Source: SZUA-545 sp050297855
GTDB lineage: Bacteria; Campylobacterota; Campylobacteria; Campylobacterales; SZUA-545
DNA length: 64,000 nucleotides
Reading direction: 5' to 3'
NCBI GenBank assembly: GCA_050297855.1
Contig: JBNKTC010000010.1
Coordinates: 515,378-579,377, forward strand
Shown: piece after piece, positions 59,670-64,000 of the stretch
Position numbering within the stretch: position 1 is the stretch's first letter
How the letters are laid out: the number at the start of each line of letters is the position of its first letter
The notes under the pieces: model-generated
The model's database searches: none
Told to the model about the DNA's origin: nothing
What the model saw: the letters and a program-made list of their open reading frames with translations, nothing else
Made by a program: the position numbers and the translations under genes

Positions 59670-60881
59670 CTATGCCCCTGCCATTATTTCAGTCTCAAGC
59701 TTGGGAAAGCTCAGCAGCAGATCGCGGTAGTATTCGTATTGCTTTTGACGCAGTTCGATTTCGCGGGGTAGGCCTTCGGTGATGGACGTAGTTATCGTGT
59801 CGAACTTATCGAGGATGGCGACAACGCGAGCTTGTTCTTCAGGAGAAGGAACAGGGATTTTAAATTGCCTTAATGTTGTTAGGTTTAGCATGCCGTAGTT
59901 CCGCATCTCAGATTTAAGCACTTCGTATAAATTTGTAATGTAGTAGAAAACAAATTTATCGTTCACAACCTTAGGGTTCTTAGACTTTATACTGGCTATA
60001 TTCTGATTGGTTGCGGCAGAGAACTCTAAGAAAGCAGTTTTAAAAATAGTGGCACCTACAAGTGCAATCAATGTGGTTTTTTCTTGCAACAGCTTCGCAC
60101 TAGATTTTGCTAATCCGAGATCGGTTATAAAATTATTAGCTGAGTAAACTGGCTCATTATTGCATGACTCGGATTTAAGCCAAGGAATATTTCCATCATT
60201 CCAATATTCAGGCTTTGACTTCGATGGAGTTCCACCGGAGCCAACTTCAAAGAATTCGTCGTCCCCCAACGTCTTCCACTCTACTTCCCCTTCTTCAAAG
60301 CTTAACAACTGGTCGCGGTAATAGTTGTATTGCTTTTTTCGCGCGGTAAGCTCGGTGGTAAGCTCGGTGGTAAGCTCGGTGAAGGTGTCCAGAATGCGGA
60401 CGATTTCAGCCTGGATTTTGAGGGATTTTTCTGGGTTATCTCGGCATGGGATGGGGACTGGAATTTCAATCATTTTCCCCTTTGTCAATTTTGCTCTACC
60501 ACCACCAGACAAATATGGAATGAAATTAACAATACACAAATAATGATATAAATATCTTGTATTCAGATTCGATTTTCCTCGCACAACATGAACATGGTTG
60601 TTAGCCCAAAACTTTCCAGTTGCATACTGAATAGAATAATTTTCAAGGCTTGCTGAACCATCCTCTGCAATCAGTACAAACTCACCGTCATGTGTATATC
60701 CTTCGACGTAGTCTTGGATATTATTTGCTCCATAATATGGAGTGCCTCCTGGTTGTCGTAACGAAGCCTTTACAGGTTTTCGTCCTCTATTCGCTACCTC
60801 AAAAAAGTCATCGTCACCCAATGGCATCCATTCCACTACAACGCCATCAAGAAGCTTCTCCAAAAAGCTCACATCACTCAT
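59670..60881 (-). CDS. hsdS: Type I R-M specificity subunit HsdS
   Basis: 403 residues in two target-recognition halves (GDDDFFEVANRGRKPVKASL and GDDEFFEVGSGGTPSKSKPE), each followed by a conserved helix (RKKQYNYYRDQLLSF; RQKQYEYYRDLLLSF). In the first helix TELT is repeated three times, encoded by three perfect 12-bp repeats. Repeat number in this place sets the spacer length of the target in EcoR124-type enzymes. It overlaps hsdM (ATGA). Confidence 0.93.
   Translation of the reverse strand: MSDVSFLEKLLDGVVVEWMPLGDDDFFEVANRGRKPVKASLRQPGGTPYYGANNIQDYVEGYTHDGEFVLIAEDGSASLENYSIQYATGKFWANNHVHVVRGKSNLNTRYLYHYLCIVNFIPYLSGGGRAKLTKGKMIEIPVPIPCRDNPEKSLKIQAEIVRILDTFTELTTELTTELTARKKQYNYYRDQLLSFEEGEVEWKTLGDDEFFEVGSGGTPSKSKPEYWNDGNIPWLKSESCNNEPVYSANNFITDLGLAKSSAKLLQEKTTLIALVGATIFKTAFLEFSAATNQNIASIKSKNPKVVNDKFVFYYITNLYEVLKSEMRNYGMLNLTTLRQFKIPVPSPEEQARVVAILDKFDTITTSITEGLPREIELRQKQYEYYRDLLLSFPKLETEIMAGA
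60345..60380. repeat. Three 12-bp tandem repeats inside hsdS
   Basis: GGTAAGCTCGGT x3, perfect, in frame; on the coding strand each unit encodes Thr-Glu-Leu-Thr in the central conserved helix of HsdS. Confidence 0.95.
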
Positions 60882-62425
60882 GCCTCAATCTCCGCAACGA
60901 TTGAGTCAATGTCCGCACGGAGCTGGTCGATCTTGGCAACGGTGGTTTTAATCTCGGCATTCAGCTCGGTAATATCAATCACATCACGGGTATCTCTGGC
61001 CTCCACATAGCTGCTGACCGAGAGGTTATAGTCGTTTTGGGCGACCTTGTCGTAGTCTATCGATGCGGCAACATGATCGACGTTTTTCTTACTGTCGAAC
61101 ATATCCATAATTTTTTGGATATGCTCATCCTTCATCACGTTGTTATTGGTCTCTTTTTTGAAAAACTCTTCGCCGCTGGCATCAATAAACTGGATCTTGG
61201 TATCGGTTTTATTTTTCGCCAGCACCAGAATGTTGACGGCGATGGTGGTGCCGTAAAAGAGGTTGGGTGCCAAAGAAATGACAGTTTCGACGTAGTTGTT
61301 GTCTACCAGATATTTGCGGATTTTCTGCTCCGCGCCGCCACGGTAGAAGATGCCCGGAAAACAGACGATCGCCGCGCGCCCTTTGGCAGAGAGGTAACTT
61401 AGTGCATGCAGCACAAAAGCAAAGTCGGCTTTTGATTTTGGGGCGAGTACGCCTGCAGGGGCATAACGGTCATCGTTAATGAGAGTCGGATCATCGGAGC
61501 CTATCCATTTCACCGAATAAGGCGGGTTGGAGACGATGGCATCAAAGGGTTTTTCATCGCCGTAATGCGGATCTGTCAGGGTGTTACCGAGAGCGATATC
61601 GAACTTATCGTAGTTGATGTTGTGCAAAAACATGTTCATACGTGCAAGGTTGTAGGTAGTGTGGTTGATCTCCTGACCGAAAAAACCCTCTTCGATGATA
61701 TGGGCATCAAAATGTTTTTTGGCCTGTAAGAGCAGTGAGCCGGAGCCACATGCGGGGTCATAGATTTTATTAACGGTTGTCTGCTTGTGCATCGCGAGCT
61801 GGGCAATGAGCTTGGAGACATGTTGCGGGGTAAAGAATTCACCGCCAGATTTACCCGCATTGGCGGCATACTTTGAGATCAAAAACTCGTAGGCATCGCC
61901 AAAGAGGTCGATCTGATTATCGACGAACTGCCCAAAACGAAGATCAGCCACACCTTTGAGAACGGCGGCCAAACGGCTGTTTTTGTCCTTGACAGTGTTA
62001 CCCAATCGGTTACTGGTAGTATCAAAATCCGCAAACAGCCCTTTGATGTCACCTTCGGAATCGTAACCGCTGGCCGAGCTTTCAATGGCTGAAAATATCG
62101 CGGCCAGGTCGGTATTCAAGCTTTCGTTGTTATTTGCGCCTTTGGCGATGTTTGCAAACAACTGGCTGGGGTAGATGAAATAGCCTTTGGTCTTAATGGC
62201 ATCATCTTTGATCTCCGGGGTGATGACATCATCAGAAAGTGCAGCGTAATGGACGCTCTCGTCACCGCCTTCAATATAATTGGCAAAATTTTCACTAATG
62301 AAACGGTAGAACAAAGCACCCAATACATACTGCTTAAAATCCCAGCCATCGACCGAGCCGCGAACCTCATTTGCAATTTGCCAAATCTGGCGTTGTAATT
62401 CGGCGCGTTGTTGGGTACTTGTCAT
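60878..62425 (-). CDS. hsdM: Type I R-M methyltransferase subunit HsdM
   Basis: 515 residues: N-terminal helical domain, SAM motif I DPACGSGSLLLQAKKHF and catalytic N6-adenine motif IVSNPPYSVKW. The C-terminal EAEIKTTVAKIDQLRADID coiled coil contacts HsdS. AGGAAAA precedes the ATG; a TATAAT (complement of 62484-62489) about 60 bases upstream is a likely -10. First gene of the R-M operon. Confidence 0.95.
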   Translation of the reverse strand: MTSTQQRAELQRQIWQIANEVRGSVDGWDFKQYVLGALFYRFISENFANYIEGGDESVHYAALSDDVITPEIKDDAIKTKGYFIYPSQLFANIAKGANNNESLNTDLAAIFSAIESSASGYDSEGDIKGLFADFDTTSNRLGNTVKDKNSRLAAVLKGVADLRFGQFVDNQIDLFGDAYEFLISKYAANAGKSGGEFFTPQHVSKLIAQLAMHKQTTVNKIYDPACGSGSLLLQAKKHFDAHIIEEGFFGQEINHTTYNLARMNMFLHNINYDKFDIALGNTLTDPHYGDEKPFDAIVSNPPYSVKWIGSDDPTLINDDRYAPAGVLAPKSKADFAFVLHALSYLSAKGRAAIVCFPGIFYRGGAEQKIRKYLVDNNYVETVISLAPNLFYGTTIAVNILVLAKNKTDTKIQFIDASGEEFFKKETNNNVMKDEHIQKIMDMFDSKKNVDHVAASIDYDKVAQNDYNLSVSSYVEARDTRDVIDITELNAEIKTTVAKIDQLRADIDSIVAEIEA

Positions 62426-62597
62426 TGTAAATTTTCCTGTTGAAATGTGTTTTGAATAGCTATCTGCATGTAGACTATTTGATATTATAACAGGCGAAAA
62501 GGCTTCAATCTAGCTACATTAAAAAAATAGAAAAAGGAAAAAGAAAAAAGGGACAGTTGCCACCTTTGACCGAGATTAAATCACAGCATCTCTAACC

Positions 62598-62813
62598 CTA
62601 ACGATCCAAGTCATAGATCGATTCGTTTTTGAAAAGCGAATGTGCAATCAAGATTATCTTCCTCATCACGGCAATCTGTGCAACGGTCGAGTGTTTGCCA
62701 GCTTCCTTGAGTCGTTCGTAGAATGCCCGCATCTTCGGATTGTGCTGAATCGAGATCATTGTTAAATCCGTGGACACAATACCTATTTTATAAAGAAGAT
62801 ATCCATAGATCAC
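62598..62813 (-). pseudogene. IS110-family transposase, C-terminal remnant
   Basis: The product contains HNPKMRAFYERLKEAGKHST and AQIAVMRKIILIAHSLFKN, homologous to but not identical with the remnant at 55.1 kb and in the opposite orientation. It marks the other side of the R-M island. The catalytic N-terminal part is absent. Confidence 0.72.
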
Positions 62814-62862
62814 ACGCCACGCTACCTGACAAAACTACACTCAAGAGGTTAAATTCCAACCC

Positions 62863-63063
62863 CTACTTCAACTTAAACTTCCCCTGCCCCGTCTTCTCTT
62901 TGAGCTTTTCGAGTTTTTCCAGATTGATCTTGGATGTTTCGTACAGTTCGTCAAACGCCAATCCTTGGTTGATCAGGCGTACAAGACCAGGCTTCTCTCT
63001 TTCCCAGTTGTTTAGTGTATTTCGACTAACACCAAGTAGATCAGCCAACTCTTGTCTATTCAT
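62863..63063 (-). CDS. Small HTH DNA-binding protein
   Basis: 66 residues: an N-terminal helix-turn-helix (RQELADLLGVSRNTLNNWER) followed by a Lys-rich tail (LEKLEKLKEKTGQGKFKLK). AT-rich like the R-M island. Two palindromic GCACAATATTTG sites upstream suggest autoregulation. Could be a controller of the adjacent R-M operon, though it is not an obvious C-protein. Confidence 0.75.
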   Translation of the reverse strand: MNRQELADLLGVSRNTLNNWEREKPGLVRLINQGLAFDELYETSKINLEKLEKLKEKTGQGKFKLK

Positions 63064-63088
63064 TATTTGCTCTCTTTTTATTATTTAT

Positions 63089-63168
63089 GCACAATATTTG
63101 TGCTATTTTAATATTGCTTTAAGGTCAAATACTGTAACTTTTTACTTGCTAATGCACAATATTTGCGT
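63089..63168 (-). promoter_or_regulatory. Two operator-like palindromes upstream of the HTH gene
   Basis: GCACAATATTTGTGC (63089-63103, perfect 6-bp arms) and GCACAATATTTGCGT (63154-63168, one good arm), 65 bases apart. Nothing else is recognisable between 63064 and 63478. Confidence 0.6.
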
Positions 63169-63478
63169 AAAGGAGTGTCTTTTGGTGGTTTTGTAGGTAC
63201 ACGGTTTCACTATAGTAAGTCATGTCAATGCATGGTGAAAGATCAATTCTCTACTGCCGTACATCTATTACGATTGGCATGTCGATGAATTGAAAAGTAC
63301 GGAAAACTGCTTATCACTCCACAGTAATAATACCAAAAATATCCAGAATTTCCCTTGCTGTCCACCTGTGGCAGATTGCGCCCCGGCTGTAAGGCGCATA
63401 ACAAGTATCATGCTCCGCCCTCCTCTATCACTCCGGGCGGATGACTTCAATAATGAAATGAGAATTGGAGCGTCACCT

Positions 63479-63742
63479 ATGAGAAAGAAGAGCATCCTCT
63501 TCATCGACATCCTCACCCGAAGCGTCTACGTCGAGTACACGACGCGGCAGTACGAGTATGTCTCATTTTCAGACACGCTAGAGATGATCAGGAGACTCAA
63601 ACCCCCTGCGTTCATCTACAACTGCGTCGACGAACCCGCGAGTCTCGCGCTTCTGGATTCGCTGCAGCACCTCTATGCCGTTCAGGGCAATCAGATGGTG
63701 CTCAGAGAACAGTCTGATCCATTATCTCCAAATTACCATTAA
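63479..63742 (+). CDS. Small protein of unknown function (87 aa)
   Basis: MRKKSILFIDILTRSVYVEY, then a helix (SFSDTLEMIRRLKP) and a second alpha/beta unit. ATG 63479 follows GGAG at eight bases; upstream in-frame ATGs lack a Shine-Dalgarno. GC-rich again, so outside the R-M island. No family recognised. Confidence 0.6.
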   Translation: MRKKSILFIDILTRSVYVEYTTRQYEYVSFSDTLEMIRRLKPPAFIYNCVDEPASLALLDSLQHLYAVQGNQMVLREQSDPLSPNYH

Positions 63743-63859
63743 ACCATTTTGATTTCATGCCGCCCGATTTAGTGTCGGTTAATCCGCTGCATCGTATAAT
63801 TGCCGTTCATATTATAAAACGCCTTCAGTGAATCATATCTCTACCGCAAAGGTTACGCC

Positions 63860-64000
63860 ATGACACCCCTCGACGACTTTCTCCCCGGTTCACCGCTGCA
63901 CCAGCGCATCACGGCGAGGCTGAAGCTTTCGGGGGCGTCGACGGTTCCGGGAATTCCGGGTCTGGACACCTTCAGCGTCATGGACCTTGAAGGCGAGGCG
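63860..64000 (+). CDS. Unidentified gene, cut by window end
   Basis: Open from ATG 63860 (AAAGG upstream) to the edge: MTPLDDFLPGSPLHQRITAR, then LKLSGASTVPGIPGLDTFSV. 47 codons visible; too little to name. Confidence 0.55.
   Translation, partial: MTPLDDFLPGSPLHQRITARLKLSGASTVPGIPGLDTFSVMDLEGEA

Noticed and set aside
1..64000. tRNA, rRNA or riboswitch
   Set aside because: No tRNA cloverleaf, rRNA segment or known riboswitch core was recognised by eye; a covariance-model scan would be needed to exclude them.

Overview
The window reads as a high-GC member of the Campylobacterota (epsilonproteobacteria); this is an inference. It rests on many PAS-GGDEF and Cys-X2-Cys-His haem-type sensor kinases, a CheB that lacks its receiver domain, a free-standing pyruvate carboxylase subunit A, and RpoN promoters of the TGGAAC/TAGAAC...TTGCA type. 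The main content is a large accessory half of a nitrogen fixation (nif) region. nifHDK, nifB, nifS and nifV are not in the window. The nif genes are broken into many short operons with unrelated genes between them.

Layout. 1-6.3 kb: c-di-GMP and two-component signalling (two PAS-GGDEF proteins, a haem-binding sensor kinase, a REC-PilZ protein). 6.3-7.2 kb (minus): a small nif-associated operon (ArsC-like nitrogenase-associated protein, two small proteins). 7.7-12.3 kb (plus): fused FixCX, fused FixAB and malate dehydrogenase. 12.5-14.4 kb (minus): a VWA/DUF2201-type protein and a partner of unknown function. 14.5-18.3 kb: a diguanylate cyclase and an AT-rich, cassette-like stretch of small genes. 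18.4-21.4 kb (minus): [2Fe-2S] ferredoxin, flavodiiron protein, nifQ, MoxR ATPase. 22.1-24.7 kb (minus): peroxiredoxin, ankyrin protein, SagB-type nitroreductase, small protein. 24.9-26.9 kb (plus): nifA and a GGCT-family gene. 27.2-37.2 kb: chemoreceptor-CheB-CheR, TonB receptor with a YfiR-GGDEF protein, AraC regulator, pyruvate carboxylase A. 37.3-45.4 kb (minus): small genes, nifT, NadB-like flavoprotein, aldo/keto reductase, nifU, rpoN, ferredoxin. 45.4-50.1 kb (minus): FeSII-like ferredoxin, nifZ, nifW, nifF, NifX-associated protein, nifX, nifN. 50.2-53.1 kb: GGCT protein, MFS transporter, YceI and TetR. 53.3-54.6 kb: nifE. 54.8-62.8 kb: a lower-GC type I restriction-modification island (hsdM-hsdS-PrrC-like nuclease-hsdR) between two remnants of IS110-family transposases. 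The end holds a small HTH gene with palindromic operators and two unidentified genes, one cut by the window edge.

Regulation is readable in the DNA. Eight minus-strand sites share the pattern TAGAAC-N6-TGCA, or the classical GGCAC-N6-TGCA form. They lie just upstream of nif or nif-like operons, including genes not normally counted as nif genes (peroxiredoxin/ankyrin/SagB; flavodiiron/NifQ/MoxR; possibly the VWA protein). Both the sigma factor (rpoN) and its activator (nifA) are encoded in the cluster. A 17-bp TGT-N11-ACA motif occurs twice in the fixC intergenic region and once upstream of nifN, and may be the NifA-binding site.

How the parts may work together (inference): NifE, N, X, Q, U, Z, W and T build and mature nitrogenase. 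NifF, the ferredoxins and the Fix/Etf proteins supply electrons. The flavodiiron protein, peroxiredoxin, FeSII-like ferredoxin and possibly the MoxR-VWA pair protect or remodel the oxygen-sensitive enzyme. nifE and nifN are separated by four unrelated genes, and moxR and the VWA gene are separated by about 4 kb of signalling and cassette-like DNA, so the region looks reshuffled and invaded.
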